Below, one piece after another: positions 1 through 7,382 of a stretch of DNA of 52,468 nucleotides. Location: the NCBI GenBank assembly GCA_903878085.1, contig CAIRGJ010000028.1, forward strand, positions 1 through 52,468, in the 5' to 3' direction. Source of the stretch: an uncultured Hyphomicrobiales bacterium (lineage in GTDB: Bacteria; Pseudomonadota; Alphaproteobacteria; Rhizobiales; Xanthobacteraceae). The notes under the pieces are model-generated. The model was given only the letters and a program-made list of their open reading frames with translations. It searched no databases and was not told the origin of the DNA. Each line of letters opens with the position of its first letter. Position 1 is the stretch's first letter. Made by a program: the position numbers and the translations under genes.

Positions 1-66
<66 letters not shown>

Positions 67-87
67 ACGGCAATTTCGTAGGTCACT

Positions 88-150
88 TGCCCCCTCACCC
101 GGATCGCTTCGCGATCCGACCTCTCCCCCCAGGGGAGAGGTGAAGAAAGA
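88..150. repeat. Double-hairpin palindromic repeat (CCTCTCCCC family)
   Basis: Two perfect hairpins lie side by side: GGATCGC/GCGATCC with a 3-nt loop (101-117), and CCTCTCCCC/GGGGAGAGG with a short C-rich loop. The unit is flanked by CTCACC on the left and GGTGAAG on the right. This layout matches short intergenic palindromes that I recall as abundant in Bradyrhizobium-like genomes. It lies just upstream of the permease gene, so it may be part of that 5' region. Related hairpins occur at 5157-5180 and inside polA. Confidence 0.7.
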
Positions 151-174
151 CGCGGCGGGTCAGGAGATGCGTAT

Positions 175-1518
175 ATGAGCAGCGCCGACTCCGCCCCCCG
201 CCCCTCCTTCCTCGACGCCATGGCGGTCTATCTCAAGCCGCGCGTGCTGATCGTGCTGTTCCTCGGGTTCTCGTCGGGCCTCCCATTGGCATTGTCCGGC
301 GCGACGCTCCTGGTGTGGATGCGCGAGAGCGGCGTCGATCTCGGCACCATCGGGCTTTTTGCGCTTGTGGGGACGCCCTACACCGTGAAGTTCCTGTGGG
401 CGCCAATCACCGACGCGCTCGACGTGCCGCTGCTGTCGCGCCTTCTCGGCCGCCGCCGCGGCTGGCTGGTGTTCACGCAACTGCTGCTGATGGCGGCGAT
501 CGTGTTTCTCGGCTCGTGCAATCCGGCGACGGCGCCGGCGATGGTGGCGTTCGGCGCGCTGTTGGTGGCGGCGGCCTCCGCCACGCAGGATATCGTGGTC
601 GACGCCTTCCGGGTCGAGAGCCTGCCGGAGAACGAGCAGGCCGCCGGCATGGCCTCTTACGTCGCGGCCTATCGCATCGGCATGCTGGCCTCGACCGCCG
701 GCGCACTGTTCCTGGTCAGCGGCCTGGAAGGCTGGGGCTTGGCCAAACAATCGGCCTGGCACTGGGGTTATGTGATGATGGCGGCGCTGGTGCTGATCGG
801 CACGGTCACGGCGCTGCTCGCCACCGAGCCGGAGCGCTCGGCGCAGGCCGAAGCGGCGCACGCGCATCAGAAGAAGTTCGCGCGCGTCATCGAAGCCGCC
901 ACCGGCGCGTTCAAGGATTTCCTCGGCCACGAGATGGCCTTCGCCATGCTGGCCTTCGTGGTGCTGTTCAAGTTCACCGACGCGCTGTCCGGCGCCATGA
1001 CCGCGCCCTTCGTTATCGATCTCGGCTTCACGCGCAACGAATACGCCGCCATCGTCAAAGGCGTCGGCCTCGCGGCGCTGCTGCTCGGCGGTTTTGCCGG
1101 CGGCTTCATCGCGCGCGCTTACCCGCTCGCGACCAGCCTGTGGATAGGCGCCATCCTGCAAGCGGCGGCGAACCTGTCGTTCTCGTGGCTGGCGGTGACC
1201 GGCGCCGACCTGACCGTGCTGGCGATCGCGATCACGGTGGAGAATTTCACCAGCGCCATCGGCACCGTGATGTTCGTCGCCTATCTGTCGGCGCTGTGCC
1301 AGAACCCGCTGCACACGGCGACGCAATACGCGCTGCTGACGGCACTCGCCGCGGTCGGGCGCACGTATCTGTCATCGGGCGCCGGCTTCATCGCCCAGAG
1401 CACCGGCTGGGCGTGGTTTTTCGTGATCTGCGCGCTGGCCGGGCTGCCGAGCCTGGTGCTGTTGTGGTGGCTGCAGATGCGCGGCCATTTCACGCGACTG
1501 GAGCCGAAGAAGGCGTGA
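175..1518 (+). CDS. AmpG-like major facilitator superfamily permease
   Basis: A 447-residue polytopic inner-membrane protein with about 12 hydrophobic segments. The N-terminal stretch with GFSSGLPLALSG, the segment KFLWAPITD near residue 70, and ATQDIVVDAFRVE near residue 137 are typical of the AmpG / SLC33-like branch of the MFS. AmpG imports anhydro-muropeptides for peptidoglycan recycling in enterobacteria; whether this homologue has that substrate cannot be told from sequence. The ATG is preceded by AGGAG (162-166) at good spacing. It stands alone, convergent with recR across a double-hairpin repeat. Family call is firm, substrate inferred. Confidence 0.8.
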   Translation: MSSADSAPRPSFLDAMAVYLKPRVLIVLFLGFSSGLPLALSGATLLVWMRESGVDLGTIGLFALVGTPYTVKFLWAPITDALDVPLLSRLLGRRRGWLVFTQLLLMAAIVFLGSCNPATAPAMVAFGALLVAAASATQDIVVDAFRVESLPENEQAAGMASYVAAYRIGMLASTAGALFLVSGLEGWGLAKQSAWHWGYVMMAALVLIGTVTALLATEPERSAQAEAAHAHQKKFARVIEAATGAFKDFLGHEMAFAMLAFVVLFKFTDALSGAMTAPFVIDLGFTRNEYAAIVKGVGLAALLLGGFAGGFIARAYPLATSLWIGAILQAAANLSFSWLAVTGADLTVLAIAITVENFTSAIGTVMFVAYLSALCQNPLHTATQYALLTALAAVGRTYLSSGAGFIAQSTGWAWFFVICALAGLPSLVLLWWLQMRGHFTRLEPKKA

Positions 1519-1520
1519 CG

Positions 1521-1656
1521 TGCCCCGGACGCGGCGCAGCACGAAACGAAGTGGAGTGGTGCGACGCAGATCCGGGGCCTTACCAAATGCGGCGTTTGTA
1601 ACGGTCCCGGTTCAGCAGCGCACCACGAAGACGTACTGCGCTGCGCCCGGGACAAG
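1521..1656 (-). repeat. Two-hairpin intergenic repeat, copy A
   Basis: The whole gap between the convergent permease and recR genes is a mosaic of two long hairpins. One has outer arms CCCCGG/CCGGGG (from 1523), the other CCCGG/CCGGG with an inner CAGCAGCGCA/TGCGCTGCG pairing. The reverse complement aligns almost base for base with 7098-7222, and the end of the window carries part of the same unit. Its position between two gene 3' ends suggests it acts as a bidirectional transcription stop or mRNA 3' stabiliser, which is inference. Confidence 0.8.
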
Positions 1657-1658
1657 AT

Positions 1659-2264
1659 TCAAAACAGCGTCCTCTGCTTGATCGCAGCCGACAGCGTGCC
1701 CTCGTCGAGATAATCCAGTTCGCCGCCAACCGGCACGCCATGCGCCAGCCGCGTCACCTTGACGTTGGCGCCCTGCAACAGCTCGGTGATGTAATGCGCG
1801 GTGGTCTGGCCATCGACCGTGGCGTTGAGCGCCAGGATGACTTCTTTCACTTCCTCGCCATGCACGCGCGAGATCAGCGCATCGATGGTGAGGTCCTGCG
1901 GGCCGACGCCATCGAGCGGCGACAGCGTGCCGCCGAGCACGTGATAGCGGCTGTTGACGGCGTTCGCCCGCTCCAGCGCCCACAGGTCGGCGACGTCGGC
2001 CACCACCACGATGATCGACTGGTCGCGGCGCAGATCGGTGCAGACGGTGCAGGGGTCCTTGGTGTCGATATTGCCGCAGGTCTTGCAGATGACGATCTTG
2101 TCCATCGCCGTCTGCAAGGCGCCGGTGAGCGGCGCCATCAGCAATTCGCGCTTCTTGATGAGGAACAGCGCGGCGCGGCGCGCCGAGCGCGGCCCCAGAC
2201 CCGGCAGCTTGGCCAGCAACTGGATCAGGCGCTCGATTTCGGGTCCGGCGACGGCGGTGGGCAT
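1659..2264 (-). CDS. recR: Recombination mediator RecR
   Basis: A 201-residue protein of normal RecR length. It has an N-terminal helix-hairpin-helix region ([14 protein letters not shown], about 18-31), a four-cysteine zinc finger (CKTCGNID...CTVC, about 60-75), then a TOPRIM domain ([14 protein letters not shown]) and a C-terminal [15 protein letters not shown] motif. RecR works with RecF/RecO to load RecA at gapped DNA. Its ATG directly abuts the TAA of ebfC, so the two are one transcription unit with dnaX upstream, the standard bacterial arrangement. It ends against repeat copy A. Confidence 0.97.
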   Translation of the reverse strand: MPTAVAGPEIERLIQLLAKLPGLGPRSARRAALFLIKKRELLMAPLTGALQTAMDKIVICKTCGNIDTKDPCTVCTDLRRDQSIIVVVADVADLWALERANAVNSRYHVLGGTLSPLDGVGPQDLTIDALISRVHGEEVKEVILALNATVDGQTTAHYITELLQGANVKVTRLAHGVPVGGELDYLDEGTLSAAIKQRTLF

Positions 2265-2585
2265 TTAGGTGAGATTCATCCCCGGCGGCAACGTCAGGCC
2301 GCCGGTCAAGGCCTTCATCTTTTCCTGCATCACGGCTTCCGCCTTGCGGCGCGCATCGGCGTGGGCGGCGACCAGCAGGTCCTCGATGATTTCCTTTTCC
2401 GACGCGGTGTACAGCGACTCGTCGATCTTGACGCCCTTGAGGTCGCCTTTGGCGGTGAGCCGGACGGTCACCATGTCGCCGCCGGCGGTGCCCTCGACTT
2501 CGATCGTGTCCAACTCGGCCTGCATCTCCTGCATTTTCGATTGCAGTTGCGCGGCCTGTTTCATCATGCCGAGAAAGTCAGCCAT
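2265..2585 (-). CDS. ebfC: YbaB/EbfC family nucleoid-associated protein
   Basis: A 106-residue protein beginning MADFLGMMKQAAQLQSKMQE, the usual amphipathic N-terminal helix of the YbaB/EbfC family, followed by the conserved VEGTAGGDMVTV segment and a short C-terminal helix. Members form dimers that bind DNA and are nearly always encoded between dnaX and recR, as here. AGGAGAG lies about 5 nt upstream of the ATG, and the Shine-Dalgarno sits immediately outside a 49-bp palindromic repeat that fills the gap to dnaX. Zero spacing to recR. Confidence 0.95.
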   Translation of the reverse strand: MADFLGMMKQAAQLQSKMQEMQAELDTIEVEGTAGGDMVTVRLTAKGDLKGVKIDESLYTASEKEIIEDLLVAAHADARRKAEAVMQEKMKALTGGLTLPPGMNLT

Positions 2586-2596
2586 TACGCTCTCCT

Positions 2597-2645
2597 GCGC
2601 ATGATCTTGTCCGAAAACCGGTTCCCACTTTTCGGGATCATGCGC
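2597..2645. repeat. 49-bp palindromic repeat filling the dnaX-ebfC gap
   Basis: Perfect 10-bp outer arms GCGCATGATC (2597-2606) and GATCATGCGC (2636-2645), with perfect 7-bp inner arms CCGAAAA (2611-2617) and TTTTCGG (2629-2635). From memory, units with GCATGATC ends and a CCGAAAA core are very frequent in Bradyrhizobium-like genomes. The left edge touches the ebfC Shine-Dalgarno and the right edge is the last base of the dnaX stop codon, so the element occupies the whole non-coding space. Confidence 0.85.
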
Positions 2646-4483
2646 TAGTCCTCATCCTCTTCCGGCGCGGGCGCCGCTTCCGCGCCAGCTTCCGGCGCCA
2701 CTTGCGTCACGCCGACCACCTTGGCGCCGGGGAAGCGGTTGAGCACCGCCTGCACCAGCGGATCGCTCTGCACGCCCTCTTCGAGCTCGGTCTGCCGTGC
2801 GTCCATCTGCGCGCGCAACGTCGGCGCGCCCTGCTCCTTGGACACCACCACGATCCAGCGTTTTGCGGTCCAGGCAGTTAGCTTGCGCTGCAGGTCGTGC
2901 ACCAGCGTCTTGGGCGCGCTCGGCAATACTTCGATCTCGAGCTGGCCGTCCTCGCAGCGCACCAGCCGCACGTCGCGCTCCAGCGCCATCTTCATGGTGA
3001 TGTCGCGCTTGTCCTGCACCAGCGCGATGATCTCGTCGAAGCTGCCTATCTGCAGCGTCGGCGCCGCCGTGTCGGGCGCGTCGAGCTGGGCCACCGGGTC
3101 TTCCGCCGGACGCGGCGAGGTGGCGGCCTGCGAGCGCGAGGCGTTGCGCGGCGCTTCAAACCGCGGCGGGAAACTCTGCGCGTTGCTGGACGCCGAAGTC
3201 TGCGCGCCACCGCCATTGCCCGCAAGCCGCGCCGGCGCCGCACCGCCTTCGCTGAGCTGCCGGATGACTTCGTCCGGCGTCGGCAGATCGGCAGCGTAAG
3301 CAATGCGCACCAGCACCATCTCGGCGGCGGCCACCGGCCGGCCGGACGATTGCACCTCGCCGACGCCTTTGAGCAGCATCTGCCAGCAGCGCGACAACAC
3401 CCGCATCGACAATTGCGCGGCGAATTCGCGGCCGCGCTTGCGCTCGGCCTCCGACAGCGACACGTCGTCCGCCACCGACGGCACGACTTTCACGCGCGTC
3501 ACAAAATGGGTGAACTCGGCGAGGTCGCTCAGGATCACGCCCGGATCGGCGCCGATGTCGTATTGCGCGCGCAGTTCGGTCAGCGCCCCGGCGACATCGC
3601 CCTTCATCAGATGCTCGAACAGATCGACCACGCGCACGCGGTCGGCAAGGCCCAGCATCTGCCGCACGTCTTCGGCGCGCACCGGACCCGCGGCATGGGC
3701 AATGGCCTGATCGAACAGCGACAGACTGTCGCGCACCGAGCCTTCGGCGGCACGCGCGATCAGCGCCAGCGCTGCCGGTTCGGTTTCGATTTTTTCCTTG
3801 GCGGCGATGCCTTCGAGATGCTTGACCAAAAGCGCTGCATCGACGCGGCGCAGGTCGAAACGCTGGCAGCGCGACAGCACCGTCACCGGCACTTTGCGGA
3901 TTTCGGTGGTGGCGAAAATGAACTTGGCGTGCGGCGGCGGCTCTTCCAGCGTCTTGAGCAGCGCGTTGAAGGCCGCGCCCGACAGCATGTGCACTTCGTC
4001 GAGGATATAGACCTTGTAGCGCGCCGACACCGGCGCATAGCGGATGGCGTCGTTGATCTGGCGCACATCTTCCACGCTGTTGTGCGAGGCGGCATCCATC
4101 TCCAACACATCTAAATGCCGGCCCTCGATGATCGCCTCGTCATGCACGCCGAGCTTCGGCATGACGACGGTCGGTTCGGTCACCGAGCCGTCCGGCAATT
4201 CGTAATTCAGCGCGCGGGCGAGAATGCGCGCGGTCGTGGTCTTGCCGACGCCACGCACGCCGGTCAGCACCCAGGCCTGCGGAATGCGGCCGCTCTCGAA
4301 CGCATTCGAGATCGTGCGCACCATCGCGTCCTGGCCGATCAGGTCGTCGAAACTGGCGGGGCGGTATTTGCGGGCCAGCACGCGATAGCCGCCCTCGAGC
4401 GCGGTCAATGACCCGCCCTCTGAAGACCAGGTCGACCTGGCCGGGCCGATGCCAGCAGAGGGTTTTTCAGCTTCGCTCATCAT
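2645..4483 (-). CDS. dnaX: DNA polymerase III subunits gamma/tau
   Basis: Clamp-loader ATPase of the replisome. From the chosen start (MMSEAEK) it has 612 residues: AAA+ domain with Walker A GVGKTTTAR (about 77-85), Walker B YILDEVHML, SRC arginine-finger motif, then a middle collar domain and a tau-type C-terminal region. The ATG at 4483 is preferred because the longer reading to 4555 would run into the SRP RNA; a purine-rich GCGGA precedes 4483. The four-cysteine zinc module usual after Walker A is absent and replaced by a cysteine-free segment (ALNYELPDGSVTEPTVVM), which I believe is normal for Rhizobiales. No slippery frameshift heptamer was obvious. Confidence 0.95.
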   Translation of the reverse strand: MMSEAEKPSAGIGPARSTWSSEGGSLTALEGGYRVLARKYRPASFDDLIGQDAMVRTISNAFESGRIPQAWVLTGVRGVGKTTTARILARALNYELPDGSVTEPTVVMPKLGVHDEAIIEGRHLDVLEMDAASHNSVEDVRQINDAIRYAPVSARYKVYILDEVHMLSGAAFNALLKTLEEPPPHAKFIFATTEIRKVPVTVLSRCQRFDLRRVDAALLVKHLEGIAAKEKIETEPAALALIARAAEGSVRDSLSLFDQAIAHAAGPVRAEDVRQMLGLADRVRVVDLFEHLMKGDVAGALTELRAQYDIGADPGVILSDLAEFTHFVTRVKVVPSVADDVSLSEAERKRGREFAAQLSMRVLSRCWQMLLKGVGEVQSSGRPVAAAEMVLVRIAYAADLPTPDEVIRQLSEGGAAPARLAGNGGGAQTSASSNAQSFPPRFEAPRNASRSQAATSPRPAEDPVAQLDAPDTAAPTLQIGSFDEIIALVQDKRDITMKMALERDVRLVRCEDGQLEIEVLPSAPKTLVHDLQRKLTAWTAKRWIVVVSKEQGAPTLRAQMDARQTELEEGVQSDPLVQAVLNRFPGAKVVGVTQVAPEAGAEAAPAPEEDED

Positions 4484-4540
4484 GCCATCCGCTTGATCCG
4501 CGCATGGCGGCGGCATTTCGCTGCGATCGCGGAAAAATGG

Positions 4541-4637
4541 GTGGGAGGCTGACAACGACCCGAACCGGGCTCGTTAGGGCTGCTTCCTTCCGGATCTGAC
4601 CCGGTTGGCGAGTGGCTCGTCCACCGCCAACCTCCCG
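4541..4637 (-). ncRNA. ffs: Small signal recognition particle RNA (4.5S type)
   Basis: On the minus strand the core GGTCAGATCCGGAAGGAAGC is present, the hallmark symmetric and asymmetric loop region of SRP domain IV with its GGAA tetraloop. Flanking strands pair to form the long hairpin: GGGAGG at the 5' end with CCTCCC at the 3' end. A T-run follows the 3' end (4532-4538), consistent with intrinsic termination. Location directly upstream of dnaX on the same strand is the usual one. The ends are estimated to within a few bases. Confidence 0.93.
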
Positions 4638-4745
4638 TTCCTATATCGGGCCAAAGGGGGCGGAAAGCAAGCGCGGGGCCGAGGGCTCTGCTAGGTTTCC
4701 TCCGAAAGAATCGAACGAAATTAGCCAATGGTTTCAGGTACTCCG

Positions 4746-5153
4746 ATGGAATGGTCACTGCACCCGCAACTCGCTAGCCTCACCACCGTGGTCGGCGACC
4801 TGCCGCTGTCGCGGGTGCTCTTGGAGAACGACTCCAACTACCCCTGGCTGATCCTGGTGCCGCGCATGGCCGGCGTGTCCGAGATCACCGATCTCGACCC
4901 CAACGAGCAGGTCCAGCTGCTGGGCGAGATCGACGCCGCGGCCCGCGCGCTGAAATCGGTCGCCGAATTCGAGAAGCTCAACATCGCCGCGCTCGGCAAT
5001 GTGGTGGCGCAGTTGCACGTGCATGTGATCGGCCGGCGGCACAGCGACGCCACCTGGCCGAAGCCGGTGTGGGGTCTGGCGCCGCCAGTGCCATACCTGC
5101 CGGCGGTGCGCGACGGGCTGATCGGCGCGCTGCGGCGCGCGCTGAAAATCTGA
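4746..5153 (+). CDS. HIT domain hydrolase
   Basis: A 135-residue HIT-superfamily protein (nucleotide hydrolase/transferase). The signature is QLHVHVIGRR near the C-terminus, so the first histidine of the His-x-His-x-His triad is glutamine while the central catalytic histidine is kept. The N-terminal LLENDSNYPWLILVPR and the later WPKPVWG segment are typical of a proteobacterial subgroup close to Ap4A hydrolases. The ATG at 4746 has AGGT 7 nt upstream; an upstream in-frame ATG at 4728 would add six residues and lacks a ribosome site. Substrate unknown. Confidence 0.85.
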   Translation: MEWSLHPQLASLTTVVGDLPLSRVLLENDSNYPWLILVPRMAGVSEITDLDPNEQVQLLGEIDAAARALKSVAEFEKLNIAALGNVVAQLHVHVIGRRHSDATWPKPVWGLAPPVPYLPAVRDGLIGALRRALKI

Positions 5154-5156
5154 CGC

Positions 5157-5180
5157 CTTCTCCCCGCAAGCGGGGAGGAC
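5157..5180. repeat. Short CTCCCCGC hairpin between HIT and nudC
   Basis: TCCCCGC (5161-5167) and GCGGGGA (5170-5176) form a perfect stem with a 2-nt loop right after the HIT stop codon. It is similar in composition to the repeat at 88-150. There is no T-run, so it is more likely a partial repeat unit than a classic terminator. Confidence 0.5.
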
Positions 5181-5235
5181 ACAGAGCGAACGGCGCATTG
5201 CGCTTGCCCCTTCAGCATCCTACGTTCCGCCACGC

Positions 5236-6186
5236 ATGCCCCCTCGCCCCGATCTCGGTCCCAAACCCCGCCTCGGCTACGCCGAAAACCGTCTTGAGCG
5301 CGCCGCCGAACGCCGCCGCGACGGCGTAGCCCTGGACGCGCTGCTGTCGGGCGCGCAAGCCGGCGCCTATGTGATCGGTGGCGATCTCATCGTTACCAAG
5401 AAGGGCGCGCCGCTCAACAATCCGCTGTTCACGCTCGCCGAGGCGCGCGCGCTGAGCGACGCCACCGATACCGTTTTTCTCGGCCATCTCGACGAGGCCA
5501 GCCGCTTCGGATTCGGCATTGCGCCTGCGGCGGCCGAGGCGCTCAAGACGCGCGACGATCTCTTGGTCACCGACCTGCGTTCAATCGCGGTGCAGGGCCT
5601 GGTCGATGCCGACCATCTGCCGCCGATCGCCGAGGCCAAGGCGGTGCTGCACTGGCACGCCAAGCACCGCTTCTGCCCGAATTGCGGCACGCCGACGCAG
5701 TCTGTCGACGGCGGCTGGCGGCGCGATTGCGACAACTGCAAGACCCAGCATTTCCCGCGCACCGATCCGGTGGTGATCATGCTGGTGATCGACGGCGACA
5801 ACTGCCTGCTCGGCCGCTCGCCGCGCTTCGCCGCGACGATGTGGTCATGCCTCGCCGGTTTCATCGAGCCCGGCGAATCCTTCGAGGACGCCGTGCATCG
5901 CGAGACCCGCGAGGAAGCCGGCATCGTCTGCGGCCGGGTCCAGTATTTCGCCTCGCAGCCCTGGCCGTTCCCGTCATCGCTGATGATCGGCTGTCACGCC
6001 GAGGCGCTGAGCCGCGATATTGTCGTGGACCGCGAGGAATTGGAAGACGCCCGGTGGTTTAACAAAGATGAGGTCGTCACCATGCTGATGCGCAAGCATC
6101 CGGATGGCCTGACGACGCCGCCGCCGGTGGCGATCGCGCATCACATCATCCGCGCCTGGCTAGAGGACGATGTCCGCTTTGGCTAA
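5236..6186 (+). CDS. nudC: NAD(H) pyrophosphatase, Nudix family
   Basis: A 316-residue NudC-type enzyme that splits NADH to NMNH and AMP, and in characterised homologues removes NAD caps from RNA. It has a variable N-terminal domain, a zinc ribbon with C147, C150, C165 and C168, a Nudix box at 208-230 (GFIEPGES...REEAGI), and the NADH-specific SQPWPFP motif at 240-246. No clear Shine-Dalgarno precedes the ATG. Its end overlaps the PfkB gene by 17 bases, so they are probably co-transcribed. Confidence 0.95.
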   Translation: MPPRPDLGPKPRLGYAENRLERAAERRRDGVALDALLSGAQAGAYVIGGDLIVTKKGAPLNNPLFTLAEARALSDATDTVFLGHLDEASRFGFGIAPAAAEALKTRDDLLVTDLRSIAVQGLVDADHLPPIAEAKAVLHWHAKHRFCPNCGTPTQSVDGGWRRDCDNCKTQHFPRTDPVVIMLVIDGDNCLLGRSPRFAATMWSCLAGFIEPGESFEDAVHRETREEAGIVCGRVQYFASQPWPFPSSLMIGCHAEALSRDIVVDREELEDARWFNKDEVVTMLMRKHPDGLTTPPPVAIAHHIIRAWLEDDVRFG

Positions 6187-7090
6187 TCCAAAAATTCTCT
6201 GCGCCGGCGGCGCCGTGCAGGACATCATCATGCGGGTGGAGCAGTTCCCCGCCCCCGGCGCCAAAGTCCAAGCCTCGGAATTCCTCATCACCAGCGGCGG
6301 CCAGGCCGGCAATGCCGCCGTTGCCGTCGCGCGGCTCGGTGCACAATGCAGCTATATCGGCGCGCTCGGCGATACTGATGACGAGGTTGCCAACACCATC
6401 GTCAAGACATTCGCCGGCGAGAACATCGACGTCAGCCGCGCGGTGCGCGTGCCGGGCGCGCGGTCGTCCGCCTCGCTGATCCTGATCGATGCCGCCGGCG
6501 AAAAGATGATCGCGACACGACGCGACACCGGTCTCGCCCATGCGCCCCCTGCCGACGCCGCCGCCGCGGTGGCAGCAGTCGACGCAGTGCTGCTCGACAA
6601 CCGCTATGCCAACATCACGTTGCCGATCTGTCTGGCGGCCAAGGTCCGCAACATTCCGCGCGTGCTCGATTTCGACAAGCCAAGCCCGGCCGACGATCCG
6701 CTGTTTCAGGCCTGCAGCCATGTAATTGCATCGGCCGACGCCTTGCGCGACAGCACCAAGCTGCAGGACCTGCGGGCGGCGCTGCGCAAGCTCGGCGAAA
6801 ACTACACAGGATTTCTCGCCGTCACCGACGGCCCGGACGGCGTCTATTGGCGCGACGGCGGCGACATCCGCCACATGCCGGCGTTCAAGGTGGCCGCCGT
6901 CGATACGCTCGGCGCCGGCGACACGTTCCATGGCGCCTTCACGTTCCGGCTGGTCGAGACCGGCGATATCGAGACGTCGATGCGCTTTGCCGCCGCGGCG
7001 GCGGCGATCAAATGCACGCGCTTCGGCGGCTTGGTGGGCGCGCCGACGCGGGCCGAGGTGGAAGAGTTTTTGAAGCAGCACGCAAAGTAA
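6170..7090 (+). CDS. PfkB family carbohydrate kinase
   Basis: A 306-residue ribokinase-like sugar or nucleoside kinase. PfkB signature 1 appears as GGQAGNAAVAVARLG (about 43-57) and signature 2 as DTLGAGDTFHGAF, with the catalytic base D251 in the GAGD anion hole. AGAGGA lies at good spacing before the ATG, inside the nudC coding region. The substrate is not identifiable from sequence; adjacency to nudC might suggest nucleoside salvage but that is speculation. It ends against repeat copy B. Confidence 0.88.
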   Translation: MSALANPKILCAGGAVQDIIMRVEQFPAPGAKVQASEFLITSGGQAGNAAVAVARLGAQCSYIGALGDTDDEVANTIVKTFAGENIDVSRAVRVPGARSSASLILIDAAGEKMIATRRDTGLAHAPPADAAAAVAAVDAVLLDNRYANITLPICLAAKVRNIPRVLDFDKPSPADDPLFQACSHVIASADALRDSTKLQDLRAALRKLGENYTGFLAVTDGPDGVYWRDGGDIRHMPAFKVAAVDTLGAGDTFHGAFTFRLVETGDIETSMRFAAAAAAIKCTRFGGLVGAPTRAEVEEFLKQHAK

Positions 7091-7097
7091 TCTGCTT

Positions 7098-7222
7098 TTC
7101 CCGGGCGCAGCGCAGCGCGTCTTCGCGGTGCGCTGCAGACCCGGGATCGTTACACGTTCTGTGTCTGGGAAGGCCCCGGCTCAGCGACGCAGCATTTCAT
7201 GCTGCATCGCGTCCGGGGCAAG
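7098..7222 (+). repeat. Two-hairpin intergenic repeat, copy B
   Basis: Two hairpins: CCCGGG-(n)-CCCGGG with an inner GCAGCGCA/TGCGCTGC pairing (7100-7145), then GCCCCGG-(n)-CCGGGGC with GCAGCAT/ATGCTGC (about 7172-7219). The unit aligns along its full length with the reverse complement of 1521-1656. Like copy A, it fills a gap between two convergent gene ends (the PfkB kinase and the small cysteine peptide gene). Confidence 0.8.
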
Positions 7223-7225
7223 AGA

Positions 7226-7378
7226 TTACTTCTTCGACGGGCACGGCGCGCCGCAGGGCGCGCAGGCGCCGGCGAAATCTTCCGGCGACACCGCGCGGCC
7301 GCTCGACGGGCTGGTGAGGTGGTTGCCGACAATGGCAATAAGCCCGAACAGCGCGACAACCAGATATGTTTTGCGCAT
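7226..7378 (-). CDS. Small 50-residue membrane or exported cysteine peptide
   Basis: A gene too short for routine calling, found by reading the minus strand. The product has a K/R start (MRKTY), one hydrophobic segment (residues 5-18), a polar linker and a cysteine cluster near the C-terminus, CAPCGAPC at 39-46, ending in two lysines. The ATG follows the permease stop codon by 4 nt, and AGGGA sits 8 nt upstream of it, so expression and translational coupling are likely. The hydrophobic segment could be a signal peptide or anchor, placing the cysteines in the periplasm. No known family recognised. A role as a thiol or sulfane-sulfur partner of the permease is inferred from position only. Confidence 0.72.
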   Translation of the reverse strand: MRKTYLVVALFGLIAIVGNHLTSPSSGRAVSPEDFAGACAPCGAPCPSKK

Positions 7379-7382
7379 CGGC

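Noticed and set aside
160-1326. 388-codon open frame on the minus strand opposite the AmpG-like permease
   Set aside because: It is Arg/His/Gln-rich, has no recognisable domain and arises from the third-position GC bias of the real permease gene on the other strand, which has a good ribosome site and clear membrane helices.
4484-4555. Longer dnaX start giving 24 extra residues
   Set aside because: It would run into the SRP RNA gene and its T-run terminator, and the extra residues are not part of the conserved DnaX N-terminus.
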